Positions 27,801 through 36,236 of a stretch of DNA of 64,000 nucleotides are shown piece by piece (the first letter of the stretch is position 1; every line of letters starts with the position of its first letter). The DNA lies in NCBI RefSeq assembly GCF_014645515.1, contig NZ_BMLW01000001.1, positions 248,001 to 312,000 of the forward strand. Reading direction: 5' to 3'. Made by a program: the position numbers and the translations under genes. Source of the stretch: Oceanobacillus neutriphilus (GTDB lineage Bacteria; Bacillota; Bacilli; Bacillales; Amphibacillaceae). The notes below the pieces were generated by a model that was not told where the DNA came from, ran no database searches, and worked only from the letters and a program-made list of their open reading frames with translations.

Positions 27801-28486
27801 TCTCCAAATAATCCAAAATATCCAATTCCGATAATCGCAATCGGCAGTAATAAACTTCCTAACGTTAAAAATGCAAAAGCAGTCTTTTCAATTTTAAGGA
27901 ACCGGGATGACAAACCGCTTAACGCTAAAAAGAAAACAGAGACGCCAAGCAACGTAATAACCTTTAATAAGGCCCCCATTTGATCCCAGGTACTTGTTGC
28001 TACGACAAGACCACTGATTAAAAGAAAAGAAACACCAAGAATAAGCAGCCATGTAATATTTCTTTCTCTAATCTGTTCCGCAGTTTTCGGTTCACGCACA
28101 GGTTTATCTTTTTTCTGTACTGATTTTTCCTGCTGCTCCGGAGCTGACAGCCATTCCTTCTTATCCATATTCCCCTGCAAAAAGCTTGTCAGAATACTTT
28201 TACCAGACGTATTATCCGGCTTCGGAACAGTTTTTTCTATCCCCTCAGGCTGATTCTGCTCTGCAGCAGGGCGCATTTCTTCAGATGGAATTTCTTTTTC
28301 ATCTTCCATTTGAGATTCATTGCGCTGCATAGTATCCATGCTTTTATCAATTTGCTTTGCATACTCCTGATGAGCTGTCAGTATCTTTTTATAATCCTCC
28401 ATACTGATTAAATCTCTTTTTAATAATTCTATTAATTCTTCCTGCAGAATTTGAGCCCGTGTTTTAGAATTTGAAATAATGCTCAC
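24890..28486 (-). CDS. Giant polytopic membrane protein, DUF2157-like
   Basis: 1198 residues. The first 150 are hydrophilic: a short helical SHOCT/DUF2157-like part (LIELLKRDLISMEDYKKIL) and a charged linker with poly-Lys/Glu. The remainder carries more than 30 hydrophobic helices in nearly continuous succession, ending in a basic tail. No enzyme motif was seen. Such proteins are found in Bacillaceae near envelope genes, role unknown. The only in-frame start near the front is GTG at 28486, which abuts AAGGAGG with no spacer; the ATT two codons on would have a 6-base spacer. The true start is therefore unsettled. Confidence 0.75.
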   Translation of the reverse strand: MSIISNSKTRAQILQEELIELLKRDLISMEDYKKILTAHQEYAKQIDKSMDTMQRNESQMEDEKEIPSEEMRPAAEQNQPEGIEKTVPKPDNTSGKSILTSFLQGNMDKKEWLSAPEQQEKSVQKKDKPVREPKTAEQIRERNITWLLILGVSFLLISGLVVATSTWDQMGALLKVITLLGVSVFFLALSGLSSRFLKIEKTAFAFLTLGSLLLPIAIIGIGYFGLFGDYLTLTGEGRYWLGILCTLVPLPLYAWNAYKTEAKLFVWISYLFLSFFIGFLLAALQVPVDMFFFLMMLYNAVLLFAYHHFQKEKKQILRVFLDELPAYAQLNLIVSTLLMLFVYNQAVFYSFNVLLTAFIYMAMVFVYQTKGYQFVFAALFAYGIYQLTENSILNTADSFIYALMGAAYLGFAYIMRKDNFASKAFYYLSGIISAFAFLYVTFQGLIIRADGDSWFILLAYAVIAGTYIYLAEVTKRGVFRWLAPVFLISAGTQFWSLVIQPLFPESILNFMFFYMIALFLFIGFKNRIPYMQAVQKSMFFWSMPVIAIIVLLKLLFLEFIEAAGMFTIIGAVAFYVTSASEKPQEKHIAAWAVPINWLLAMYILYFEFAEKSYAYRTQLDLPFQLAAAGIVLLGISLIWKQRKQKELTRTTFYTGQGSYLLAMLLLYPDFTGDEMIVRPLILLIGIGVMYWLVRFTKQHIFWSLVAAASLGFYVSLLSTFSIHTLDGFVWFMLGLPILFLAVERYLGKLDASLKPYFFYFAHAVLLFLVFTIAGDGVAQFILYPAVWFVPLSMYVYTALTKQKEWEIKAALYAGSMMLIGAVVSFISYYDWMADFSFVYTWLVAGIVLIAVWSAVPEVWKRRIDWFLIPYLNLVLAMGVFLAAAEELWQLISLAGLVILNLYFLHRRKWTLFLAVPLFFSVYLWQLQGVFKGEIDLWLIFCLGFGILAAAGRYLFTSLYISYKGSVQTVDWYSLMALAYLAFALSRVSELDNIWLTVIPYVLFASWFFLQVDRLGSQMLQKIFITVGGVACLPPYYLVLDHYIYIIPEVIYAELQALPVLALAIILSKKTWHNYESLMRHIQTVLLIIVTVYLIADAIQSATILDALIIGILSIVSLLAGMRYQLKSYFFVGIGTLLFNVIYQTRPYWGNLPWWAYLLIAGILFISIASYNEWKKQREGEGKLEKKLNQILARFKEWN

Positions 28487-28685
28487 CCTCCTTTACTAAG
28501 TTGAAGGATATTTTTTTCATTTGCTGTTATAGAGGATGTTCCATAAATCTGCAAATGACCAGCAGCCTCTCTAAAGATCCTTGAACCAATCTGTTCTTCA
28601 CCGCTCTATCCTCTCTTAGAAATGACAAGTTTTCTTATTTTTTAAAGTGAGGACTTCCATTCAGTTACATTGTGATAAATAAAGG

Positions 28686-28729
28686 ATAATAAAAGCCTCC
28701 ACTTCTTATGTATTGAAGCGGAGGCAGCT
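28686..28729 (-). terminator. Terminator after the YjfB-like gene
   Basis: GCCTCCACTTC (28695-28705) pairs with GAAGCGGAGGC (28715-28725) with one wobble. On the minus strand TTTTATTAT follows. Confidence 0.8.
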
Positions 28730-28772
28730 TATTTCTTCTTTCTCCCTGTCAGTTCCCCACAAATGAAACATG

Positions 28773-28949
28773 TTAAGCTTTTACATCAATGGAATGTCCT
28801 AAGTTTGGATGCTGCGGCTGATCCAGCATTTTAATAAGCTCTGCATTTTGTGCTTCCGCATGATCCATAACTTTTCCCATTAAGCTGAAGGACACCTGTG
28901 TCTGCAGGTTAGCCTGACTCATTATCATTGACATTTTTCCGACATCCAC
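28773..28949 (-). CDS. YjfB-family small protein (putative motility-linked)
   Basis: 58 residues. It reads V/M-DVGKMSMIMSQANLQTQVS, then SLMGKVMDHAEAQNAELIKML and ends HPNLGHSIDVKA. This is the YjfB pattern: a short N-terminal sheet-like lead, an MSQA helix and the closing LGxxIDVxA. In B. subtilis YjfB belongs to the SigD motility regulon. GTG at 28949 with GAGGTGA upstream is the start; an ATG in another frame ends quickly. Two c-di-GMP genes follow, a suggestive but unproven link to motility. Confidence 0.8.
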   Translation of the reverse strand: MDVGKMSMIMSQANLQTQVSFSLMGKVMDHAEAQNAELIKMLDQPQHPNLGHSIDVKA

Positions 28950-28977
28950 TTATACATTCACCTCGCTTTAGAAAATT

Positions 28978-29482
28978 TTATAACTATCTTTATTTTAACA
29001 TAACTTATATGCCCAATCTCATAAATAATGAATATTTTCAGATAAAAAGGGATATAGAGGAGATCTATTGTTATATTAACGAACCTAATAAAAATTTTTC
29101 ATTAAAGGAAATTATTACATTAAGAAAATTTATCTAAAATCTTGTTGCTGCTAAAAGATTCATGATAAAATTTTCATGTTAGAATATTGAACTATACCTA
29201 AAGAATCAGACATTAAGAACCAAAGACTTATTTATCTTTGTATAAAAGTTATTGCAAAACACGTTACAAATTGGCCTGCAAAGCAGAAAAAGCTGCTTAT
29301 TTATTACTGGACGATAATTAGCAGTTTTTTTTAAAAGAAAGCACCCAAATATACGGAGTCATTACTGATAAACTATCAAAAACAACCTGTCATCCATCAA
29401 AGAAAAGACATCTTCTGTAGACATCTAATAAATGTAGTGTTGCCGAAGTTAGTATGGTGATGAAAAAAGGAGAGGAAACCGT
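28978..29482. other. 505-bp gap before the diguanylate cyclase
   Basis: A+T-rich. The only structure is a terminator-like hairpin at 29289-29332: AAAGCTGCTTAT pairs imperfectly with ATTAGCAGTTTT, followed by eight Ts on the plus strand. No good gene precedes it, so it could end a small RNA, or it may be a decayed remnant. A 43-residue plus-strand frame from 29010 lacks a ribosome site. No c-di-GMP riboswitch core was recognised. Confidence 0.35.
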
Positions 29483-30619
29483 TTGGCAAACGGAAATATT
29501 ATGTTCTATCTTTTTGATGATTTTTTTATAAATCTTTGTATAATAATTACTTTAACCGTTTTTTATATACCACTCCGGTCAAAATTGAAAATAGACACTC
29601 TTTCTCATTGGCAACAAGGATTTATTGATGGCGCTGTTTCCGGGTTATCCGGTGTTTTATTAATTATATTTTCTATCGAGGTGGCAGAAAATGCTTTAAT
29701 AGACTTACGATTTATACCTATTATGCTGCTAATTCTGTTTACAGGACTGTTCCCTGCTGTCATTGCAGGTATTGTCATAGTTATTGGCAGGTTTATTATA
29801 AGCGGAATGACAACTCTTTCCGTGACAACTATATGTCTGATGATTATATTAATTATTGGATTCCAGTTGATCCATAAGCTATACCAGCCTAATAAAGTAA
29901 CTTACAGTAAGGCACTGATTATGATTCTATTTTCCAATTGTGTGTTTTTCGGCATTATGACGTTTTATTTTGATGATTATCTTCAATTACTGCGTTTTGT
30001 ACCTGTTTACTGTATGGTATCAATTATTTGTGGATTGATTGCTGTTGTTTTCTCAAAGCATCTGGACAGAACAGCCATGCTTTTGTCGAAATATGAAGAG
30101 GAAGCATCCAAAGATTTCTTGACAGGATTACAAAATATGCGGGCATTCGAAACAACCTGGAATCAATTTATTGATAAATCCATCTCAGAAAATGAAAAAC
30201 TAACGCTTTTAACGCTGGATATCGATTATTTTAAGCAAATAAATGATACATATGGACACCCGGCAGGAAATCAGATTTTAACGGAATTCAGTGCTATTTT
30301 ATTAAAAAATATCCGATCATTTGATACAGCCTTCCGCAATGGAGGAGATGAATTTTCAATTATCCTGCCTGATTGCAATATTGAAAACGCATTAGAAGTA
30401 GCGAAAAGAATTCAAAAAGAAGTGGAAGCACATTCATTTCAAATCTCTAAGAAGCAAAATATTTGTGTGACCGTCTCGATTGGAGCAGCAACTTATCCGG
30501 ACACTTGCACCAATCATCATCAAATCATCCAAACGGCAGATGAGGCTCTATATAAAGCAAAGCAATCGGGGAAAAACAGAATATATCCTTCTCAAATATC
30601 AGCCCGGGAAGGAGTTTAA
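29483..30619 (+). CDS. Membrane diguanylate cyclase, DgcK/YhcK-like (5TMR_LYT + GGDEF)
   Basis: 378 residues. Five or six membrane helices of the LytS/YhcK type (about 10-190) include the GAVSGLSGVLLIIFS and DLRFIPIMLLILFTGLFP segments. A GGDEF domain at 210-370 carries the intact catalytic GGDEF (287-291). The product-inhibition I-site RxxD is RSFD at 278-281, at the correct spacing. It should convert 2 GTP to c-di-GMP and feel product inhibition. The start is TTG at 29483 with GGAGAGG 7 bases upstream; the ATG at 29501 is too distant. Convergent with a phosphodiesterase. Confidence 0.93.
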   Translation: MANGNIMFYLFDDFFINLCIIITLTVFYIPLRSKLKIDTLSHWQQGFIDGAVSGLSGVLLIIFSIEVAENALIDLRFIPIMLLILFTGLFPAVIAGIVIVIGRFIISGMTTLSVTTICLMIILIIGFQLIHKLYQPNKVTYSKALIMILFSNCVFFGIMTFYFDDYLQLLRFVPVYCMVSIICGLIAVVFSKHLDRTAMLLSKYEEEASKDFLTGLQNMRAFETTWNQFIDKSISENEKLTLLTLDIDYFKQINDTYGHPAGNQILTEFSAILLKNIRSFDTAFRNGGDEFSIILPDCNIENALEVAKRIQKEVEAHSFQISKKQNICVTVSIGAATYPDTCTNHHQIIQTADEALYKAKQSGKNRIYPSQISAREGV

Positions 30620-30698
30620 GAGCTTTCCGGACTGACGTATCTTTATAATCGTATGATAAACAGGCTCTCTATCTCACAGAACAAACAGCTGCATCACG

Positions 30699-32708
30699 TT
30701 ATTCACTCAGCTTCTTTGTCTTAAAAATTTTAGACATTGCTGTTACATCAAGTGGTTTACTGTAATAATAGCCTTGAATTTCATCAATATTATGATCGCA
30801 TAAAATATCGAGTTCTTCTTTCGTTTCTACTCCTTCAGCAACTACTTTCATACCGAGGCACTTCCCCAGCCTCACAATGGTCGTTGCGATTTCTTTTTTT
30901 ATCGGAAAATCAGAAATCCCGCTGATAAGCGACCGGTCAATTTTTAAAATATCTAAATCAAGCTTTTGCAGATAAGCCAAGGATGAGTAACCTGTCCCAA
31001 AATCATCCAGGGCAACCCTGATACCTTTCCTCCTCATTATTTTTAAAATCTGCTGGACATATTTTTCATTATCAATAAAGAGATTCTCTGTAATTTCAAT
31101 TTGTATCCAACGTGGATCGATTTGAGATGAATCAAGATAAGACCAGAATTTTTCAACAAAGTCCGCCTGTAAAAACTGGCTGGGCGATATATTAACCGAT
31201 ACCGGAATCGGATCATATCCTTTTGATTTCCATAGCTGCAGCTGTTTACAGACATTTTCTATGACCCAATCGCCAATTTCATTAATCATGCCCACCTCTT
31301 CAGCTAAGGGAATAAACTCAGCAGGCGATATCTCTTCAAATTCCGGATGCTGCCAGCGAATGAGCGCTTCACAGCTTGTAACCATTTCCTCATTCGGAGA
31401 TACTTTAGGCTGATATTCAAGATAAAACTGATTTTGTTCTAACCCCATTCTTAAATCATTTTTTATCTGGAATGCTCTTTGATTAGAAAACTTCATCTCT
31501 CTATCAAAGAACCTGTAATCATTTTTAAACATGCCTTTCACACGATACATCGCCAAGTCTGCATGCTTCATGATGGCAGACGCGTCGGGACCAGCCTCTG
31601 GATAGGTTGCAACACCAATACTGGCAGTCATATTCAATTGATATCCTTGAATAGAAAAAGGTTCTTTGAAACTTTCAATAATAGATTCTGCAAAATATTG
31701 CATGTCCACAGGAGCAGTGATGGAATGAATAATAATCGCAAATTCGTCTCCACTGAGCCTTGCAGCCATACCTTTTTGACCAATAAGATTTTCAAAACGG
31801 CGGGCAACAGCGATAAGCAATTGGTCTCCTATCGTATACCCCAGTGTATCATTTACATATTTAAAGCCATCCAGATCAAGAAACATAATTCCAAACCTGC
31901 CATTATGTTTCTTGTTATATGCAATCTTTTTTATTAAATCATCATCGAATTTACGGCGGTTCACAAGCCCGGTTAAATAATCATAGAAAGCCATCATGCG
32001 AATCTTTTCCTGGTTTTCTTTTTTATCCGTTATATCAAAACGCATCGCTATGTATTGAATCGGCTTTCCCTTCCCATCGTTCACCGGAACAATAGTTGTA
32101 TCCATCCAATAAAAAGAGCCGTCTTTTCCGCGGTTCTTAATTTCACCCTTCCAGACCCCTCCTGATTCAATCGTCCGCCACATATTTTTAAAAAATTCTT
32201 TAGAATGATAGCCCGAATTAACCAGATGGTGTGTATTTCCCATTAACTCATTTCTGGAATAACCGGATATTTCACAGAAACGATCATTTGCATGTGTGAT
32301 TTTACCCTGCTTGTCCGTAATTGCTAAAATCACAGATTGATCCATAGCATACTTAATATCTGATAATTCCTTTAACGCTTTCATTAACTGCTGATTTGCT
32401 TCTCTCTCATCCGTAATCACGCCAAAAATTTCCGGGCCATTCTCCGACATAAAACGATAACCAAAAATGTTAAAAAGTAGTATTCCCCCATTTTCCGTAT
32501 TAAATGAGGCATTAAAATGAATTTGATTTTTTTCACCATTAACAAGTTTTGAGAAATTTTCAGCTACGTGAGGACCGATATTAGAAGAGAGCACATTTTC
32601 ATAATCTTCTCCAGAAAAGGTATCTTTCGACTTATTTATTACATCACAAGATATCTGTTCCGAAAAATATATTTTTCTATTTTTAATCTTAAACACAACC
32701 TGAGCCAA
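30699..32708 (-). CDS. PAS-GGDEF-EAL protein, likely c-di-GMP phosphodiesterase
   Basis: 669 residues. Residues 1-105 look like a diverged PAS sensor; a clear PAS with PAC lies at about 120-230 (ITDKQGKITHANDRFCEISGYS ... KNRGKDGSFYWMDTTIVP). The GGDEF-like domain has SGDEF (319-323) in place of GGDEF and lacks the RxxD I-site, so it is probably weak or regulatory. The EAL domain is intact: EALIRW (447-452), NISPSQF, the EITENLF Glu and DDFGTGYSSL. It should hydrolyse c-di-GMP. TTG at 32708 follows GGGGAGG by 8 bases. It faces the cyclase tail-to-tail. Confidence 0.92.
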   Translation of the reverse strand: MAQVVFKIKNRKIYFSEQISCDVINKSKDTFSGEDYENVLSSNIGPHVAENFSKLVNGEKNQIHFNASFNTENGGILLFNIFGYRFMSENGPEIFGVITDEREANQQLMKALKELSDIKYAMDQSVILAITDKQGKITHANDRFCEISGYSRNELMGNTHHLVNSGYHSKEFFKNMWRTIESGGVWKGEIKNRGKDGSFYWMDTTIVPVNDGKGKPIQYIAMRFDITDKKENQEKIRMMAFYDYLTGLVNRRKFDDDLIKKIAYNKKHNGRFGIMFLDLDGFKYVNDTLGYTIGDQLLIAVARRFENLIGQKGMAARLSGDEFAIIIHSITAPVDMQYFAESIIESFKEPFSIQGYQLNMTASIGVATYPEAGPDASAIMKHADLAMYRVKGMFKNDYRFFDREMKFSNQRAFQIKNDLRMGLEQNQFYLEYQPKVSPNEEMVTSCEALIRWQHPEFEEISPAEFIPLAEEVGMINEIGDWVIENVCKQLQLWKSKGYDPIPVSVNISPSQFLQADFVEKFWSYLDSSQIDPRWIQIEITENLFIDNEKYVQQILKIMRRKGIRVALDDFGTGYSSLAYLQKLDLDILKIDRSLISGISDFPIKKEIATTIVRLGKCLGMKVVAEGVETKEELDILCDHNIDEIQGYYYSKPLDVTAMSKIFKTKKLSE

Positions 32709-32907
32709 ACCTAATTCCTCCCCGCACCGACCCTGCAGAAATTTATATAGTATAAATATATCATGTAAACATAGTTAGCAACACACTTATTTCGACTTAA
32801 TAAAACATTTTCTTTAAAATTCATTTATTTTATCTTATTCAATTTTTAAATATATTTCTATAAAATTTGAAAATAGAACACAAAAAAATCAGCTGCATTT
32901 TTAATAA

Positions 32908-33629
32908 CTCAACTTTCGCACCATAAAAAATAACTTTCTTATCATAGAGTCATTCTCTCCATCTATCTCTTGACAAAGTAGAAATAAAGTAACATGTAGA
33001 ACACCGCTGCGGCGGACCGTTTTGCTTTCCTAGGGGCATGCTCTTCAGCTAACTTTTACCAAGAAGAGCGCTTGGTAAAAGTAGATCTTCAGATGATGCT
33101 AATCCCTCAGGAGTCAAAACGGTCCGCCTCCGCTAGAAAAGGATTCTATACTGTTTAATACAACGGAGCCAATAGAAATAAGACCAGCAAAGAACCTCTT
33201 TTTCGTGGTGCATATAAAAATATCCTCTCACGATTACTTTCTGTTCATAAAAGCTATTCTTAATATTTTCTATCCAATACTATATCTTTTAATTTAAATA
33301 GATAAATCAACCATTAAAAAAACCAAAATGATCTTTTCATCAAGCAAAAGCGATTATTTTATCCAACTCCATCAGGCTATGGTTTCTTTCATTCGCTGTA
33401 GAAGCCTAACTGAGCACAGACCAAACACGAAGACTCCTAAGCGGTTCGCAGGCTTAACCCGTGACTCCTGGGGACTAAGAATACTAGCTCCATCGGAAAC
33501 ATTTGTACGTCGGAAAGCGTAGTGGTTGGTTGCAGGCGCTATATACAATCTTCCTTTCAATCAATAAAAAGATGATTTAACAAAATGCTAGCAGGATAAT
33601 GAAGAACATGTTCATCTGGAATAGGAAAT
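32908..33629. mobile_element. Shortened, diverged second copy of the MITE-like element
   Basis: It starts with the same terminal CTCAACTTTCGCAC (32908-32921) and follows the order of the copy at 18644. Shared parts are the GGCGGACCGTTTTG palindrome arm, the CTTCAGCTAACTTTT block with the CCAAG hairpin, CAAAACGGTCCGCC, the CGCTGTAGAA block and GGAAAGCGTAGTGGTTGG. About 150 bp present near 18857-19003 in the other copy is absent here. Similarity stops near 33629 and the right terminal repeat is missing, so this copy is probably immobile. No coding potential; it separates the phosphodiesterase gene from gltS. Confidence 0.75.
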
Positions 33630-33651
33630 AATAAATCTATCATTTCCTGCA

Positions 33652-33702
33652 ACAAAAAAGCCAGACAAAGTATCGAAAATGTATACTTTATCCGGCTTTC
33701 AT
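33652..33702 (-). terminator. Terminator after gltS
   Basis: AAAAAAGCCAGACAAAGTAT on the left pairs with ATACTTTATCCGGCTTT. On the minus strand GGCTTTTTT gives the U-run. Confidence 0.85.
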
Positions 33703-33720
33703 TATGAGATACTGCTTTTA

Positions 33721-34917
33721 TTAACTGAATAAATTAATTGTCGTAATTATAATTGGTACTGCGAAAACATCAATTAAGAATGCACCAACTAAAGGTACAA
33801 CTAAAAATGCTTTTCTGGATGGACCAAATTGAGATACGACTGCATCCATATTGGCAATTGCATTAGGTGTCGCTCCTAATCCATGTCCTGTAAACCCGCC
33901 TATCATGACAGCTGCATCATAATTTTTCCCAAGCATTTTGAACAAGATAAATATGCTGAACAAGGCAATGAAAATAACCTGAACCAGTATGATAAGTAAA
34001 AGTGGTAAAGCCAAATCAACGATTTCCCATAATTGAATACTCATCAATGCCATGGATAAGAAGATTCCCAATGTTATATCACCAATTATACCAATACTTT
34101 TCATTTGAATTACATTACCGGAAATACGGTCAATAATATTTCTTATGATAACAGCAACAAACATTGCCCCCACATATCCAGGCAGGACAAATCCGGTCAA
34201 TGCAGTAAACGAATCTCCCAGATATGTTCCTAAAGCCATACAAAATACAATAATAAAAACCTGCATCATAAATGATTTTGAATTTATTTTCGTAGCCTGC
34301 TGATTTACATTACCCATAGCTGCATCAGAGATTTCTTCTGTTTCTGTCGGTTTTAATTGATACTTATTCATTAAATATTTAACAATTGGTCCGCCTATTA
34401 ATCCCCCGGCAACTAAACCAACTGTAGCTGCAGCCAGTCCAATTGAGAGAGCACCATCCACTCCCAGGTCTTCGATAGTAGTACCAAATGCCGTCGCAGC
34501 ACCATGTCCGCCCTCCATGGATACTGCTCCAACCATCACACCAATTAATGGATCAAGATGTAACAACTTTGCAATCGACACACCAATAACATTTTGAGCA
34601 AGAGCTAAAAACCCGCAAGCAAGCCAATAAATAATTAACAGCTTACCACCTATTTTAAGCAATTTGAAGCTGGCTCCCAGACCGACTGTTGTAAAAAAGG
34701 TAAGCATAAATAAATCTTGTAGTGAAGTATCCAAGTTAATAATTAAAATATCAAAACCGCGTAAAAATGTAATTATTAAAGCAAATAACAAGCCTCCGAC
34801 AACCGGTGCCGGAATGCAGAACTTATTTAGGAATGGGATCTTATTATTCAAAAATGTTCCCAGCATGTAAACAGCCAATGCAAAGAAAATCGTTGTAACC
34901 TGATCAAATTCTATCAT
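33721..34917 (-). CDS. gltS: Sodium/glutamate symporter GltS
   Basis: 398 residues, about ten helices. Matching GltS segments include LNKFCIPAPVVGGLLFAL, LFMLTFFTTVGLGASFKLL, the first re-entrant GAVSMEGGHGAATAFG and the second GGFTGHGLGATPNAIANM. These are the two inverted glycine-rich hairpins of the ESS family. It imports glutamate with Na+. ATG at 34917 has GGGAGG 9 bases upstream. It follows hutG on the same strand by 41 bp; HutG produces glutamate from histidine, so a shared operon for histidine/glutamate use is likely. Confidence 0.95.
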   Translation of the reverse strand: MIEFDQVTTIFFALAVYMLGTFLNNKIPFLNKFCIPAPVVGGLLFALIITFLRGFDILIINLDTSLQDLFMLTFFTTVGLGASFKLLKIGGKLLIIYWLACGFLALAQNVIGVSIAKLLHLDPLIGVMVGAVSMEGGHGAATAFGTTIEDLGVDGALSIGLAAATVGLVAGGLIGGPIVKYLMNKYQLKPTETEEISDAAMGNVNQQATKINSKSFMMQVFIIVFCMALGTYLGDSFTALTGFVLPGYVGAMFVAVIIRNIIDRISGNVIQMKSIGIIGDITLGIFLSMALMSIQLWEIVDLALPLLLIILVQVIFIALFSIFILFKMLGKNYDAAVMIGGFTGHGLGATPNAIANMDAVVSQFGPSRKAFLVVPLVGAFLIDVFAVPIIITTINLFS

Positions 34918-34958
34918 GATGTCTGTCCTCCCTGTCTTCCCCATTTTGAATTTAGTAT

Positions 34959-35903
34959 TTACTTAGAAAATGTATGAATAACCTCCGTAATCAGTGCTGC
35001 ACCGAGCCGTGCAGTACGGTCATTTTCGTCAACAGCCGGGTTTACTTCAGATATATCAAAACTGATCGTATTGCCCTTGGAAGCAATATGCTTCAATAAC
35101 TTCCGGACATCAGATACTGCCAGTCCAAACGCTGCAGGTGCACTGACTCCCGGAGCTTCACTTGCTGAAATAGAATCAGTACATAATGTAAAAATAAGTG
35201 CATCGTGATCCGCGCTAAATTGATCAATTGCCTGAAAGATACGTTGGATGTCTTCCTTCACTTCATTTTCCAGGAAGTATCTGCATCCCAGCTCCTCAGC
35301 TGTTTGAAATAATGCTTTTGTATTGGAGAACGGCTGAATTCCAATGCACAAATAATCTGCATTCTCATCTGTTTCAAGAATTTGCCTGAACATGGTTCCA
35401 GAGGATGGCTGTTCATCTTTTCGCATATCAAAATGCGCATCTATATTAATAATCCCCAGACGTGCTTCCTTTTTCAAATAAGATCTTGCTCCTAAATAAT
35501 GACCGAAAAAGGTTTCATGACCGCCGCCAATAATAATTGGAACAGTTTTTTTAGCAAGCAGATTTTCCACATGTACACCGAGTTCCATTTGTGCTTTCTC
35601 CATATTTTTACCTTCACAGGATACGTTACCAGTATCTGTAAGGGAATAGTCTCTCAAAACAGAGCTGGGCATATTGGATAAAAAGGAACGGATTTTATTA
35701 GGAGCCTCTTTAGCTCCAAGTCTGCCCTTGTTCCGCCGGACACCTTCTTCACATTCAAACCCGACAAGTGCAATCATCTTCTCTGCGTTACACAACGTTT
35801 GTATTGTCTCTAAGCGTACTGTTTGGTGGAAACGAAAACTATCTCTATCGGTGCTGCTGTCTTCTCTTCCTTTCCAGTATTCTTTAGCAGGTGCCTGATA
35901 CAT
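34959..35903 (-). CDS. hutG: Formimidoylglutamase HutG
   Basis: 314 residues, the ureohydrolase fold with a binuclear Mn site: GGGHETFFGHY, NIDAHFDMR, the CTDSISASEAPGVSAP segment and SFDISEVNP. The APGVSAP form distinguishes HutG from arginase and agmatinase. It splits N-formimidoyl-glutamate into glutamate and formamide, the last step of one histidine pathway. ATG at 35903 has GGAGGGG close upstream; the reading from 35993 is an overlong extension. Other hut genes are not in the window. Confidence 0.93.
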   Translation of the reverse strand: MYQAPAKEYWKGREDSSTDRDSFRFHQTVRLETIQTLCNAEKMIALVGFECEEGVRRNKGRLGAKEAPNKIRSFLSNMPSSVLRDYSLTDTGNVSCEGKNMEKAQMELGVHVENLLAKKTVPIIIGGGHETFFGHYLGARSYLKKEARLGIINIDAHFDMRKDEQPSSGTMFRQILETDENADYLCIGIQPFSNTKALFQTAEELGCRYFLENEVKEDIQRIFQAIDQFSADHDALIFTLCTDSISASEAPGVSAPAAFGLAVSDVRKLLKHIASKGNTISFDISEVNPAVDENDRTARLGAALITEVIHTFSK

Positions 35904-36082
35904 ATGATCCCCTCCATTACAAATAGTTAATTTCTCTCCATTATAAATTTTGTGTAGTATAATCACTAATCCTATACAAAAGTATAATACCATAGAAACT
36001 CATATGATACCTGGATGCACGGGTAATCTATGATGAGTCCACATTAAGTTAAAACATAAGAAAGCATATAATAATATATCAA

Positions 36083-36102
36083 TTTGGGGCTATTTTGGGG
36101 CT
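36083..36102. repeat. Tandem TTTGGGGCT repeat at the prophage left border
   Basis: TTTGGGGCT occurs at 36083-36091 and 36094-36102, 11 bp apart, in the short gap between chromosomal hutG and the first prophage gene. Such short repeats fit arm-type integrase sites beside an attachment core. The core cannot be fixed without the other prophage end. Confidence 0.4.
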
Positions 36103-36167
36103 GAAAAAATAATGCGTGGACAGGCGGAAAAGATATAACAGTTTAACCTCGTGACATTATTATCCAT

Positions 36168-36215
36168 TTGACTATAAGAACACTTATTCGTATAATTAAC
36201 ACAAACATACATTCG
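36168..36215 (+). promoter_or_regulatory. SOS-type promoter with two LexA/DinR-like boxes
   Basis: TTGACT (36168-36173), a 17-bp spacer and TATAAT (36191-36196) form a near-ideal SigA promoter. AGAAC-ACTT-ATTCG (36177-36190) fills the spacer and CAAAC-ATAC-ATTCG (36202-36215) covers the start region. Each matches 8 of the 10 fixed positions of the Bacillus SOS box CGAAC-N4-GTTCG. LexA repression of the following genes is predicted. Confidence 0.75.
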
Positions 36216-36236
36216 TATTTAAGGGAGTCTGATAAA

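Noticed and set aside
28928..29137. 69-residue plus-strand frame, part resembling a Spo0E-type phosphatase
   Set aside because: It overlaps the YjfB-like start, has no ribosome site, and lacks the SQELD motif of Spo0E proteins.
30699..32708. Reading the PAS-GGDEF-EAL protein as an active cyclase
   Set aside because: The signature is SGDEF and the I-site is missing, while all EAL motifs are intact, so phosphodiesterase activity is the safer call.
34917..35993. Long N-terminal extension of HutG from 35993
   Set aside because: The extension would translate the promoter/leader; the ATG at 35903 has a strong GGAGGGG and begins the conserved part.
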